DNA of 64,000 bases from Aptenodytes patagonicus (taxonomy: Eukaryota; Chordata; Aves; Sphenisciformes; Spheniscidae). A program made the translations under genes and the position numbers. The notes under the pieces were generated by a model. It was given only the letters and a program-made list of their open reading frames with translations. It was not told the origin of the DNA and searched no databases. Shown here piece after piece: positions 24,119 to 36,237 of this stretch (position 1 is the first letter of the stretch; each line of letters starts with the position of its first letter). Where the stretch lies: the NCBI RefSeq assembly GCF_965638725.1, contig NC_134975.1, positions 819,672-883,671 on the forward strand. Reading direction: 5' to 3'.

Positions 24119-25970
24119 GTCCATATTTATTAGAAAATTGTGAGTCTACAGCACGGGCAACTCTGTGCAGAAATATTAAGTTATTTGCTCTTACACCATA
24201 AACGCGCATAGATCTTTGTTCGCTGCTGTATTACACTCATTCCGATTGACTGTTCCTATGGATTTCTATTCCGTACAGCAGAGATTTACCTAGGTAGATA
24301 TATAATTATCTCTTCAGATGAAATGAAGGCTGGTATACGCAAAATTGGCTTCTCCATTGCGCTAATCTCCTTCCACCCTTCCCAGGGCCGGGCATTCAAC
24401 ACACTATTTCTTTTGCCCTTTGAGTAGACTCCGAGGCAGAGGCCGAAAACCAGGGGGAACATTTAATGCTATTTCTTCTCGCGGAAGGGAAAAATAAAGA
24501 AAAGTGGAGCCTTTTTTCCTCCTCTCGGTGTTTTGGGGGGCTGCGGGGAGCTGGGCCGTCCGGGGAAGCCGGGCTGCAGCATCAGGCGATGCTCGGTCCC
24601 CTCGCAGGGTTACGGGGCTTTTCAGACGGTCATTGTCACATCTACGGAGCCCTCTCCGTGACCGGGGAGGGGGGAGGGGGGGGACACGTCCACCCCATCG
24701 CCCCCCACCAGAGATCTGCCTGTTAGAAGAGAAAGAAAGAGCAAAAATCCCCCAAACGGGGAATATCCGCGGTTTGGCGGCTGTCGGCCCCACTCGGGGC
24801 TCGGCTCGGCAGAGGCAGCCCCCGCCGCTCGCAGGGGAGGTGGGAGAGGGGCCGGGGGATTTTGGGGTTGGGGGTGGGGGGAAAGTGGGGTGCAAAGACG
24901 CAAACCTGGACCTGGCGAAAGTCCCCTCCCGGCCAAGCTTTTTCCTCTCTCTGCCGTTTTCCCACGGCCCAAGCGCGGCGGGTTTGGGTGATTTTTGCCG
25001 TCCCGGGTGCGTGGGGTTGGCTTCTCCCCCCTCGATTTTTTTTTTTTTAGCCCCCCTTCCCACCCCCCATTTGGTTGTTTTGGGCTTTTTTTTTCTGGAA
25101 TGCAAAGGCTCAGGGTGAAATCAGCTCCGGGTGGAGTGAGGAGAAAGGGAGACGGGGAAGGACAGCACCACTTATTGCAAGGCAAGGGGTAAAGAGACTC
25201 AGGGATTTTGAAACACCCCCCCCCCCCCTTTTCACCCCTTTCCCGGGGTTATTGCTTATTTATTTATTATTAACGCCTCCCCCCCCCCCCCCCCCCCCGC
25301 TCCGCCCCGGACCAGCCCCTGCTCAGGCCTTTTCCAGGAGTCAAATATGAGCAGAAACCAGCTTTGCCCACGCATTAAAATCCGCATTATTTTATTCAGT
25401 TTATCCCCATCTCCGAGCACCGACAGCAGACGAGCTTGGCTCAACCCCAAATACCTCCTACACCCAGCTAATCCCCCCCCCCTTTTTTATTTAATGATTA
25501 CCCCTCCATGCCCAATATTCCCCCTCTCCGAGACAAAAAAATTCTGCCCCTCTCCCTCCCTCCACCCCCTTTTTCCTTTCTTTCTGCCTCTCTCCTTACC
25601 GAGCGAACTTCATTGTTTTCTGGAGGAAATGGTAACGTTCAGACATTAAACCTTAATTGGGCTTTTCTTTATGATGTTTAATTTCCTCCACGGCAGACGG
25701 GTTTGCATCTTGCTGGGAAAAGGGGAGGGGGAAAAAAAAAAACGAAGAAGAAAAAGGAGAAGGGGGGGAAAGACCTTGTTTGAAGTCTGCAGTCCAGCTT
25801 GGCGGGGGGAGAAAGGATGAAAAAAATCAGGATTAAGAGAAAAAGTCTCCATAAAACCGACCCCCCCCCCCCTTTTGCTATTTCAGCACTTGGCTCATCT
25901 CTCTGCCCCTCACCGGCTGGAGGGGGGGGGGGGGGGGAAAGGGGGTTTAATAAAAATAAGGGTAGCGGTA
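24119..25970. other. Intergenic DNA with a GC-rich CpG-containing stretch
   Basis: No gene recognised. A mixed-composition block (24119-24400) is followed by GC-rich sequence with many CpGs (about 24530-24900), C runs (25217-25230, 25277-25298), and a purine tract (25720-25775). Long frames are open on both strands because of base composition; none resembles a protein family I know. Confidence 0.3.
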
Positions 25971-25974
25971 TTGA

Positions 25975-26175
25975 GCGGGCAGGTCGCCGGCAATGGCATT
26001 GCCCGCGGGGCCGCGGCGGAGCGGCGCGGACGGGCCGCGGAAGGGAGGCGGGAGGCTTAACTTGACCTTCACTTTGCGAGGGCGGCCCCCGCCCACCCAG
26101 ACGGGCAGCCCAGGCGGCTCCTCCCGCAGGCAGAGCGGGCAGCGCGGGCAGGGCAGCGCGGGCAGCCCTCCGCAG
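25975..26175. promoter_or_regulatory. CpG-island-like segment between HOXC11 and HOXC12
   Basis: This is a dense CG cluster far from any HOX start codon, ending in a GCAGCGCGGGCAG-type short repeat. In mammals, CpG-rich DNA in this interval is associated with the HOTAIR promoter and with a Polycomb-responsive region. The assignment is by position and composition only. Confidence 0.4.
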
Positions 26176-26197
26176 CCGCGGGAGTCGAGGGAAAGAA

Positions 26198-26258
26198 TAA
26201 CATAAAATAAAATAAAATAAAATAAAATAAAATAAAATAAAATAAAATAAAATAAAAA
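26198..26258 (+). repeat. (AAAAT)n microsatellite
   Basis: About 12 near-perfect AAAAT units right after the CpG-rich segment. Confidence 0.95.
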
Positions 26259-26612
26259 TAGGGGATGGGGGGTGTGAGGGTGAGTGCGGGGCAGCTCCTG
26301 GCCCGGACCCCCCCCGCCCCAAATTTCCCAAATTTATTTGCAATCTTGGAGGGGGGGGGAGGGTGGTGAAGGCAAGTTTTATCCGCTGCCTAAACAAACA
26401 AAAAAAATAAAATCTCGATTATAGTCGAGCAGAGCCTTTCGTCTCCCTCTGTCCTCACCCCGAGAATTTCACCCTACCGCATCCCCTTCCCCACGACCCC
26501 CCCCCCCCTCCCGTCCTCTAAAGAGGCACCGAAAAATCCCGCAGCACATTTTTTCCCCGACCACCTTTCCTCCTCCCCCCCGCCGAAATCCACCCCAAAA
26601 TCCCTTTTCCCC

Positions 26613-26670
26613 TATAAAAAGGGACAACGCGGAACCGCGGCAGCCAGCGCGGCTCCTCTTTGCAAATAGG
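26613..26670 (+). promoter_or_regulatory. Candidate plus-strand core promoter (TATAAAAA)
   Basis: TATAAAAA at 26613-26620 sits in CpG-containing DNA with a palindromic CGCGGAACCGCG nearby and TTTGCAAAT at about 26659-26667. If it works, transcription would start near 26643 and run rightward, antisense to the HOX genes and toward the HOTAIR-like block at 28.4 kb. This is inference from sequence. Confidence 0.3.
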
Positions 26671-28380
26671 TATTTTTCTTTAGCCCCTTTCAGGAAAGGA
26701 AAAAGAAAGAAAGAAAAAAATAATCCGCGGCAGAGCCGTTTCCTTGGGTTAGGAGGATTTTTTTAAAGTGTGAGGAGAGGTTCCTCGGACTTTGATGAAT
26801 ACATTTTGGGTGAAAAAAAGCCCAGAAAAGAAGTGCCTGTGCAGATGTGTAACTTTGTCGGTGTTCACCCGCCTTTGTGTGTGTCTGAGGGGGGGGGGGG
26901 GAGACAGATGCTTTATTTCACAGTCTCTCTATAAAGAGATAATTATATATCTAGTTATCCACCGGAGCAATAAATACTCTTCATCCACAATTACGGATGA
27001 AGATGGTTGGTTTAAATACCCATAAAGTCAGTGTTCGGGTTCTGGCTGGAAGTTGGAAATGAGGGATGGGGTTTTTTTTTGGGGGGAATGAGGTGTAAAG
27101 AGCCACGGCGGGGGGAAAATCCAAAGGAAAAGCCCTGCGGCCCCGGCAGCCCCCCAAAACCGAGCACGGCCGAGCTAAAAAAGTCATCTCGATATTGCTT
27201 GGGGTGCCCCCCTGGCAGCGGGGTGCCCGCGGGTGCGGAGGGTGAGCTGTGCTGTACTCATACCTTGCTCCACGGTTACGCACCGGAGCTCTGCACGCGT
27301 ATTTCCACTCCGCGGGGTGCCCACATCCACCCACATCCCCCACACCCCCCGCATTTACTCTCGCAGATCCCCGCAACCCCATCCCACCCCCCCCGGGATT
27401 TATTTTTCAGCGAAGAAAAAAAGCCCTGGCCCACACCGCCTATGAAAATATCATTTTTTACATTATTTCTACCTTAAGATATTTTGATTCGAGGTATGTA
27501 CGGCCCGTTATTTTTTTTGCTTTTCCTTTTTTTTGCCCTTCATTTTACTGGACCCGAAGCCTGCCCGACATTCCTCATCGCTACCTTGGGTCTCACACTG
27601 TACTTTTCCATACCTAATTTCTTAAATGCTTTCTCCTTTAGCAGCGTCTCGTCTCACCTCATAATAGTTTACTGGTTAATCATAAAAATAAAATGAATTT
27701 CCACACTCTCTGTAATTATCGACACTTCTCCACCCGACGTGTAGGTTTGGGAGGCGCAGGAGTGCGCTGGCTGCAAAGATGAATATTAATACGCTTTCCC
27801 TTTGAAATAAATGAATTTTGGCAAACGTTTTTATAATGAGATATCCCGACGGTTTATGTGTTCTCTGTGGCAGTGTTCGGCTAACCCAAGCCTAAAATTA
27901 AAGCACAAACTCTCTTAAAAAATTACAGGTAGATTTTTAACGCGGATTTGAGGCACAGGAGCTCGTATTCCAGCTAGACCAAAACACGGGCTAAACGTGA
28001 TTTATTCTGACCGGGGGAGGTATAAGATTTCTGCATTTTTCTGGTACCAGGAAAGCATAGGGGAAAAAATATTGGATTTTCCGCACTGACAAAAGCAGGC
28101 AAAATACTTTCTTTTCAAAAATAGCCTTTTTTTTTTTTTTTTTAATCTGAAATAGGGAGAAGGGAGACACCCCCCCTCCCTTGAAGCTGCAGAGAAGGAT
28201 AGTTAATACGAGATTTATTGGGGGGCGAGGGGCGCCTATCTTTATTTCCTATTTGAGCAGCATGAAAATAAAGTCACTTAATGAAGTCTGACTCTAAAAA
28301 AAAAAAAAGGAGTTTGTGGAGAGTCAACAAGACGCAGCCATTAGAAAATCCGCGCAATTTAGCCGCAGTAAGGAGTACGA
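26671..28380. other. Intergenic DNA left of the HOTAIR-like block
   Basis: No coding gene recognised. AT-rich candidate regulatory sequence lies at about 26930-27010 and 27640-28120, with a GC-rich, low-complexity part at 27100-27400. It may be inside an antisense lncRNA transcription unit. Confidence 0.3.
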
Positions 28381-28399
28381 GCCGGCTGATCTTTTTATC

Positions 28400-28563
28400 T
28401 TTCTTATCCTTTTCATCTTTATTATCACTCTTGTTAACAACACCAATGAGACTGGATACATATATCTCCTTTAAATGCAGTCATCCATGGAGCCATTGTA
28501 GTTGCTAGCTACAGATATATTAATTAATTTATTCTCTCAACAGTAAAATATTGCTGTGTCTAC
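28400..28563 (+). ncRNA. HOTAIR: Conserved HOTAIR-like segment (part of the long 3' exon)
   Basis: HOTAIR is a mammalian lncRNA transcribed antisense to HOXC genes from between HOXC11 and HOXC12. Two pieces here match the long last exon of human HOTAIR as I remember it. The first, 28400-28455, shares TTCTTATC, CATCTTTAT, CTTGTTAACAA, ACCA and GAG..TGG in the same order and near-identical spacing. The second, 28520-28563, shares TAATTAATT, then GTAAAATAT and GTCTAC in order. The strand is plus, opposite to the HOX genes, as expected. A possible splice acceptor (pyrimidine-rich then CAG) ends at 28543, inside the matched region. Transcription, exon bounds and function cannot be shown from sequence, and the match could instead be a conserved DNA element that mammalian HOTAIR happens to include. 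The comparison sequence was recalled, not searched. Confidence 0.6.
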
Positions 28564-30500
28564 TTGCTACCTACCAAGCAATAAAAAAGAGGCTTTTTTT
28601 TTCCCCCCCTCTGCACTTCATTAGGCTTTACCTATAAGTTTCCATTTGAAATGATTTGCTTAAAACTAATTACTTGCAACGTACTTCATTTTCCTCTCGC
28701 GGGGTCTGGAAGGTTTCAAAGTGGGGTGGGTGGCCATATGCTGATAAATGCCGCTAATTATTCCCACTTTGTGTTTATTTTATATTTATGAACCCCCACT
28801 CGGAACCAAACCAAGGCATTCTTCGGCAACAGCGCGCTGGCATATTAATGATAAGGGGGGGGGGGGGGGGGCATGGGCCTGAAAACAGCCCCTATAACAG
28901 CACGGGGGAGGAAAGCAAACAGTTAATATATCACGGAATTAGCCAAAGGACGGAGCCTGAGCCACACGCAGACCGGGAGAAGGAAAACCGGTCCATTCTC
29001 CTCGCTTTAATGGGAATTATTATATTTATTGTTAACGGCCGTAACGCTTTAAGCTGCAGCCCTCTAAACCGCGGCGCTTTTGTCCGGTTTGGGGGACTTA
29101 GAGGGGTGGGTTGAGGCGGGAACGCGAAATATTTCCACGCGTGGACGCGGGCATCTCTCAGATGCTTGGACTGAAGCCCGAATCGTCCTCGCCCCCTGCG
29201 TGTGATGCCCACGTCGCCCGTGTCTGACCCCACCAGCACCGCGGCCCCACGGCAAGGCCCAGCAGTCCAAGGTGCCCCCCACCCTCCGACCACCCCCCCC
29301 CACTCCCCCCCAGCCGCCCCCGGCACCCACGCTCCTTTCACCTCTCTCTTTGTGCAGCTCCTTTTTGGCCAGGTCTGAAGGGCTGGAGCCCGCACAAAGC
29401 CCACGCACACCCGGGGACACCTATATGCACCCACAGCCTATAGCACGGAGTGCTATATAGGCTACGCCTTTACTCTTTATTTTGGGGGGCCTCTAGGAGA
29501 AAAAATAAAGAGTTTCCAGGTCCCTCCCCTCCAGGCAAAAGCACCAACCTGGGTGTCAGCAGCGTGGCCGGGTTTATTTCCTCCTGCACTTTTAATTCTT
29601 CCTATTTTTCCTTCTGCTCAACCACCGCCGGGGCCGCCCGGATTTGGGTGTAAAAAAAACCCCGATGTGGCTCAGAAGAAGGGGGCGGTGAGAAAATGAG
29701 GAGCGGGAGAAGAGGATTTTGGCTGCCTGCCTTGACTTTTCGGTGCTGCTCGCGGACTGCCCGATTAAACTCCGCTTAAAGCGGCTCTTAATGGCTTTGA
29801 AATGAGCCCAGCGCTAAGTCGGGTCGGGTCTTGCGGAGGGAGTTCAAAGAAATCAGAGATTTCTACAGCACAAAGGTGTCAAGGACCTATCTCCTGGCTC
29901 AGGAAAAAAAAATACCCTTTTTGTATTCCAGCTCCGCACATTATATTTCCCATATTAAGTATACGCTGAAAGTACCGAAGCGGGAATAAATCCCCAAAAT
30001 TGATCCTCGCGCATTAATATTTTCTACGATTTTTGCGGTAGCTGTGAAATAGCACCTCGGTCTCTGTCATTAAGGGTAGAAATATTCCTCCCAATTAAAG
30101 AGATGAGGGTTTTCTCCCCTCGCTAACGAATTCATTTTAAGGCCGGAGCAATGAAATACGCTGCTGAATAAAAGAAACCGGCCCAGAAATAATACGGATT
30201 TTATGGCGAAGCAACAATTTGTTCTATCCGCTCGCTGGCAATAAATAAGTTTTATCTATTTTCGTGAGTGTTTGAATGTCTTTGAAATCCAACTATTCCT
30301 GTTCAAGGTGAACCGACTTACAATATATACAATTTATGTCACCCTGTAGCACTCAGACCCGTTAGGCATAATTCCTCCTCTTGCCCATTTTCCTGCCAGA
30401 TTGGCGCAGGGACAGAGGAGGAAGGAAATAAAAGTGTATAAAAGTCAAACCTTGAGTTTGCTTGCACAAGATACGTACACATATATTCTCCTGGAGCAGG
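28564..30500. other. Intergenic DNA right of the HOTAIR-like block
   Basis: No coding gene recognised. Mixed-composition blocks at about 28610-28840, 28930-29060 and 29900-30360 contain posterior-HOX-like cores (TTTTATGG, TTTATGA) and many TAAT sites. A GC-rich stretch lies at 29100-29420. It could continue the antisense lncRNA unit; nothing in it was matched to HOTAIR with confidence. Confidence 0.3.
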
Positions 30501-32054
30501 AGAAACAGAGGGAAAGCGTGTGCGCCCCTGTCAAACAAAATGAAAGACAAAGTTAAAAAAAAAAAAAAAGAAAAAGGAACTACGACAGGAAAAACGTGAG
30601 TTTTCACCCTGCAGAAACCCCAAGCCCTGCGGATTTCCCCAACTACCGCTTCTTCATATCCCCAAACTTAAATCCCTCCGGAGGGGTGGTCGGGGTTTGC
30701 TGCTGGAAGGAGCAGAAGTGGGGCCCGTTCCTACAGAAATATTTGCTTTCCTCCTTCCTCCTCTCCTGTCCAAATCAAGCGTCTCCTGGGAAAAAAAAAA
30801 AATAAAATAAATGAAACTGCTCAGGACTGGATCAATCCTGGTGTAATTTTGGAAGCCCCCAAGTGCACCCACCCTGCGTTGGGGAATCCCGCCTGAGGAA
30901 GCGGGGAGAAATGTATGGATTTATCTTAATTGTGTGTTTTTCGCAGAATTGGCTCCATCAGGCTGAGGCTCGGGGCAGCGGCTCCCAGTGTGCCCAGGCT
31001 GGACGGTGGGCTGAGCTGGGGGCTCCGGGGCTTGGGGCTGGATGCGGCCGGGACTGGGGGAAGGACCACAGCCCCCACCGTGGTTTTCTTCGGCATTTCT
31101 TTAATAAAAATCCCCTTACCGATCTTCTACACGCTTCCCCCCCCCCCCCCCCCCCCGGCCTCTGCGAAGCCTACGGCATCTCACCCCGAAAGGAAAAAGC
31201 AGAAAATCCATTATCTATAAATATCCGCTTGGAGAGAGATCGAGGAAATCATAATCTAATTTATTTAAATTGGCCTGACGGGGTTATTTTTTCCTCTTGT
31301 TAAATGAATTTGCTGCGAATTTACGCCGAAGAAACGCAATAACGCTGGTCCTCATAACCATAACCATAACAATGAGCATCAACGTGCCCGCATCTAAACC
31401 CAGCCTAATATATTCCCAATTTAAGAGCCGCGCTTCCACGTCTCGTTCCCATCTTAAAGTCAGAGCCAGGATTTCTCTGGCGTTCCTCTGGCTCCTGCAT
31501 CTATAAGGAAGCCCATCCACACCCGGCATTCCCATATGTACATAGGGACCGTGGGAGCCCCTTGGGCAGGGCGCTGCTTCCAGGAGAGGTGTAGTCCCCC
31601 TGTACCCTCCACCAGAGACAAAAGAATCCCAATTAGCCCGTATTCGAGCTTCTTTCCCCCCCCAAAAAATAGCCTCTCGGTTGAGTTTTGCTTCCAATTA
31701 ATGCTCCGCGCACGAGTATAACTCATTAAAGCAGCGATTTGGAGATTAACTGAGGCTTCTTGTTTCCCCAGGATTTTTCTAATTATATTTAGAGCGATGC
31801 AGCAAGCGATATTTCTCTCCTTTTACAGCGCGTTTTACACATTCATTTAATTATTTTATATATATTTTTTTTTTACCAAAAGATGATCTGCAAGCCACAG
31901 AAGGCGAGGCTGGCTTTTTGTTGTTGTTGTTGTTGTTGCTGTTATTCTTTTATTAACCTTGCAAGTTAATACTAATTTTAAATAGTAAACAGTAAATCAC
32001 CGAGTAGATGTTTGGTCAATTTTATTTATTATCAAGAAATCACATAATAATACA

Positions 32055-32095
<41 letters not shown>

Positions 32096-33317
32096 GTGAA
32101 GCGACTTTTTACATGACTATATAAAGCCAGAACGTGCTATAACAGACATTTGCATAGCCCCTACATAGAATAGCTTGAGGTAAGAAACATTACATATGGA
32201 CTATACTGCGAAGGATGCATATTAACAACCGCGATAACCTCGACTAGGGGATACAAGCAGAAAAAACGATACCACGTACACGGAGAACAAACACAGAACA
32301 AACAGAAATCTCACCGACCCGCCTTTTTAAAGCAATCTGGAAGAGAATATTGCATATATTTTCATTTTTCTTCGGTATTTTCTCGGGGGGTTGCTGCTGG
32401 TGTCTTGGCCTTTGTGTTGGGGAGGACGGTGGGTTGGTGGTGGGTTGGGTTTTTTTTTTCGGGGGATCCAAGTGCCCCTCGGTGGGTGAAGAATAACGAA
32501 ACGGATCGATTTGTTTTTTGGGGATGGCGGGATTGAAATCCAACACAACATTTCTGACATCTCACCGTAACTCACCCTCATTTCTACCTTCCTCCAAATC
32601 CAGCCTCCGTCCCCACCGCTGCCTCATTGCGGGGGGGGGGGGGGGGAGAGCCGGGGGGGGGGGGGGGGGGGCGCGACTGGGAGCTCAGCTCAGCAAAACC
32701 CGCGTGGATTTGGTCCTTTTTTTCCCCGTGGAATTACCACCCCCCTGGTCCCCACGACACTGCACAGCCCGAAGTCACCCTCCGCAGAGGCAGCTCGGCC
32801 CTGCGACACAGCGACACGAGGTGCTCTGAAAGCACCCAAAGCTACAACTCCCCCCCCCCCCCCCCCAAATCTCCCCCCACAACCGCCCCCCAAAACTCCC
32901 CAAGACATTGCGTTCCTCCACATCGCCTTCCTCTTTTAATTGCACATGGTTGAGCCGGAGCACCTGGAGATATATCTCTATATATGTGTGTTTTAACACA
33001 TCCTAGGCTTTATTGCACAGCATCGCGACAGGCGATACCCTCCGCGGCGGCTCTTTTGTGTGGGAGGAGGGGGCAAAAGGGGACCCTCGCCCAGAAGCCA
33101 GCATTGAAGGAGGAGATGGGGGGTCTTTCTTTGCAAAAACAAGTGGAAGGAAATAAAGCTGTGACATTTCACGGGTTGGGAATTTAAAAAAAAAAAAAAA
33201 AAGGGGGGGGGGAAGAAGGGGAAGCAGCCGGGGAAGGGATGGGGATGAAGGGAGGAGGGTCTGCTGGATGCTCCCGCAGAAATAAAGCTGAAGGAAAAGG
33301 CTCATTTCAGCCCAGGC

Positions 33318-33354
<37 letters not shown>

Positions 33355-35240
33355 GAGTCGGCTCCATCCTTTGCAGCTCGTAAATAAAAGCATTCCTCGG
33401 CGCTGCTGGTCATGACCATGAACGCGGGGAAGCGGGAGCACGTGGTGAGCATCCAGACTTCCCAGAAAACGCTGCTTTGCCATAAAATTAATCCCCCCTC
33501 CGATATAAAACGAATGGAGCAAAGCGCGGCGTGGCAAAGCACCGGGCTGCAGCACCGCCGCCCCCCTCTTCCCCTTCAGCCTGAATTAAAAATGCCTATT
33601 TTTTTTTTCCTTTTTCTCCTGAATTACGATTTCCCATGCAGGCAAAGCTCCCCGGGGCCCTAAACCTGCTGCTCCCCCCGTCCTAACACCCCCCCCCCCC
33701 CGCCCCGACCCTCGCCTCGCTTCCCCCCGACCTAAAAGTGCCTCGAACACGGACCCGACAAGGAATCACAAAAATTGGTGGGTTTTCTCCAGAAAATCCG
33801 GGCGCACGTACAAAGAAAACGTGTCGCATCCTACCAGGCCCCTCTCTACTGCCCTGAAAGGGAAAAAGCCAGGCAGGGTTTTAGGGGGGGGACCCCCCCC
33901 CCCCCTCCACAAAGACCGAAACCTCTTCTTGAAGACGGGGCTGTCTCCGTTTGCAGCCGGCAGGACTTTTTAGGGAGGTAAAGAAAGCGTCGCCCCCGCT
34001 AGAAACCTGCAGGTTTTTACCCTGATGGGCAGCTGGGGAAGGGAGAAACGGGGTGAAGGAGATCTCTTTCCTCTTAAAAACCCCACCATCTCCCCTTTTT
34101 AATTGAGAAAATCGCACCCAGGCGACAAAGCGCATCACCCGCGTTACCCCAGGGAGGAGAGATGCGCCTCGCTCAGACTCCAACAGGCTGTTGTCACCGG
34201 AGGGTACAAAAAAAGGATTTTTTTCTACCTGTTTTCCTACCTTGTCATCAATAAACGCAGCAAAACAGCACACATACTCCGTCAGCAGAGCTGTTGCAAA
34301 GAAACATCTCTTTTTTTTTTCTTTTTTTTCTTTTTTTTCTTTTTTTTTAAGAGGAAGGGTATAATTTTGGGGTAGTGCAGAGAAACTCTGTGAATTCAGA
34401 GAGAGAGAAAAAAAAAAAAATCTCCGAAAGGCTCAGTTTACATAGAAGGAAATTCAGATTTTTTTTTTTCCTGGGAGGGTTTTCTAGGGGGGTGTGCGCG
34501 CGCGTTTTCCTTCTCCTTGTGACATTCTGGCGTTGAGGACAACACCACCGCCTCGTATCTATAGGGACATAGTGTGATACACATACCTCATATATTATAT
34601 AGATATATACCATATACACCGGATATATACACAGCCTTTGTCTCTCGCCTCTTCCTAGAGATCCTGGTTCAGCCTAGAGATACCGATCAGCCGCAAAGCC
34701 TCAATTTAGACTGAGAAAAACACATCTTGGGTCACACCGTGCACCGAAAAAAAAAGCATCTTCCATAAGGATGCGGGGCCGGTCCTTTAAGACGACGTAC
34801 CCCATCCCCGTCCCTAATTTTTTTCCCCTATTCCTTTCTTTTTGCTATTTTTTCCCCTCCCGCCTTCCCGCTAAACACCAAACCAGCCCCAAACCCTGCG
34901 TGGCAGCCCGGGAGAGGGTCCAGGATCCACCCGCATCGCCCCCAACCCCGGTCTCGCCGCCAGCCGAAGCCGGGCGGGGGTGGAGGGCGGGGGGGGGGGG
35001 GGGGGGAGCGGGAGCGGCGGCCCCCGACGGCCCCGACGGTGCCCGGCGCTGCACGGAGACCCTACCTGTGCTGCTGGCAAAGGAAAAGCGGCTAAAGTCG
35101 CGCTCAAAACCTCCCCTTCAGCCCGCCGAGCATCTCTGGAAGCCGTCTGTCCCCCCGCGGTCCCGGCGGAGAAGATGCATCGTTATTATATTTTGTTTTT
35201 TTTTTTCTCGCTGTCGGGTTTCATATTTTAAGGGAAACTG
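30501..35240. other. Intergenic DNA downstream of HOXC12
   Basis: No gene recognised. It has short CATAAC repeats (about 31353-31370), TTG repeats (31918-31937), TTA repeats (32060-32095), two G runs (32631-32647, 32655-32671), a T run of about 29 bases (33323-33351), and C/G runs throughout. A non-repetitive block lies at 32100-32350, next to AATAAA-type hexamers on the minus strand at 32021-32030. CpG-rich DNA lies at about 34890-35090. Confidence 0.3.
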
Positions 35241-35261
35241 GTTATTTAATAATATTATTTC

Positions 35262-35267
35262 TTTATT
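35262..35267 (-). terminator. HOXC12: Candidate polyadenylation signal for HOXC12
   Basis: TTTATT on the plus strand reads AATAAA on the coding strand, about 155 bases past the HOXC12 stop. A short 3' UTR would follow if it is used. Confidence 0.4.
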
Positions 35268-35418
35268 CATTGATTTCTGGGTAGGGAGGGGTGGGGGGGT
35301 TAAGAGTGATCAGGTAAAGTCCTCGGGTGAACGCTAGAAAGTCTATGTGGGGTTTTTTTTGTTGGTTTTTTGTTTGTTTGTTTGTTTTTTAACACCCGAC
35401 ACGGACGCTTTTAAAACT

Positions 35419-35657
35419 TTAAAAGAAAGAAAGGGCTTGCTCTCTCAGAAGGAGTCTTTTCTTTTTCATGCGCCGGTTCTGGAACCAGATCTTCACCTGC
35501 TGGTCGCTCAGGTTTAATCGGTCTGAGAGCTCCCTCCTTCTTTGGCGAGTAATGAATTCATTGACCATAAACTCCCCTTCCAGCTCTGCCAGCTGCAGCT
35601 TGGAATAGGGTTTTCGTTTTTTCCGGGACCGTGTGTGCATCGGGTACCAAGGAGCAC
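35419..35657 (-). CDS. HOXC12: HOXC12 exon 2 (homeodomain and C-terminus)
   Basis: This exon encodes the HOXC12 homeodomain, at about residues 199-258 of 267. It begins after an AG acceptor at 35658-35659 and its first two bases complete a split glycine codon, giving [20 protein letters not shown]. Helix 3 reads [20 protein letters not shown], with the Q-Q pair typical of paralogue group 12. It ends [10 protein letters not shown], the family C-terminus, and a stop at 35421-35419. A tryptophan (W192) lies seven residues before the homeodomain. Exon 1 and exon 2 total 804 bases (268 codons), so the frame is intact. Confidence 0.97.
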
Positions 35658-36204
35658 CTGGCAAAGGGGGAGCGAGAGTTGAGCACTTGGCAAGGGGAGA
35701 AATAATAATAATAATAATAAAAAAAAGCCCTCCTCTTTAAAAAAAGGGGCGCCCCCAGCACCCCTTTCTGCAGCTCTCTGGTGGCCCCCCTGTCCCCAGG
35801 GTCCCCCGCTGTTCTGGCCGTGGGTGCTTAGGGATGCTCCCAGCTGCCTCCCAGGGCCACGGGTGTTGCGTGGGGCGGGCACAGGAGGCAGAGGAAGGGA
35901 AAGGTAGGCGCGTTATAACCGGGGCACGGAGCAAAGGCCGGGCAGGGAACGGGCGACAAACCTGGGACCCCCCCCGGGCAGGGCTCCACCGCCTCTCCGG
36001 CCCTGCTAAGAGCGAGAAACCTCCACCCCAATGCCACCTCTGAAGGCTGCGGGTTGTTTTCTTTTTTTTAAGCATCCTCCCCCCCCCTCTTCTCCCCCCA
36101 TTCCCTCGGGCAGACACACCTCTGCGATGTCCCCAAAAAGCTCCTGGACGCTCCGCCAGCCCTCCGCGCCGGGCAGGGATGCGCAACCACTTCCCTTCTC
36201 TGCG

Positions 36205-36237
<33 letters not shown>

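Noticed and set aside
23654-24133. 159-codon Phe/Ser/Leu frame
   Set aside because: Translation of the polypyrimidine array.
24404-25185. Overlapping frames of 187-233 codons on both strands
   Set aside because: GC-rich sequence open in several frames at once; no homology recognised.
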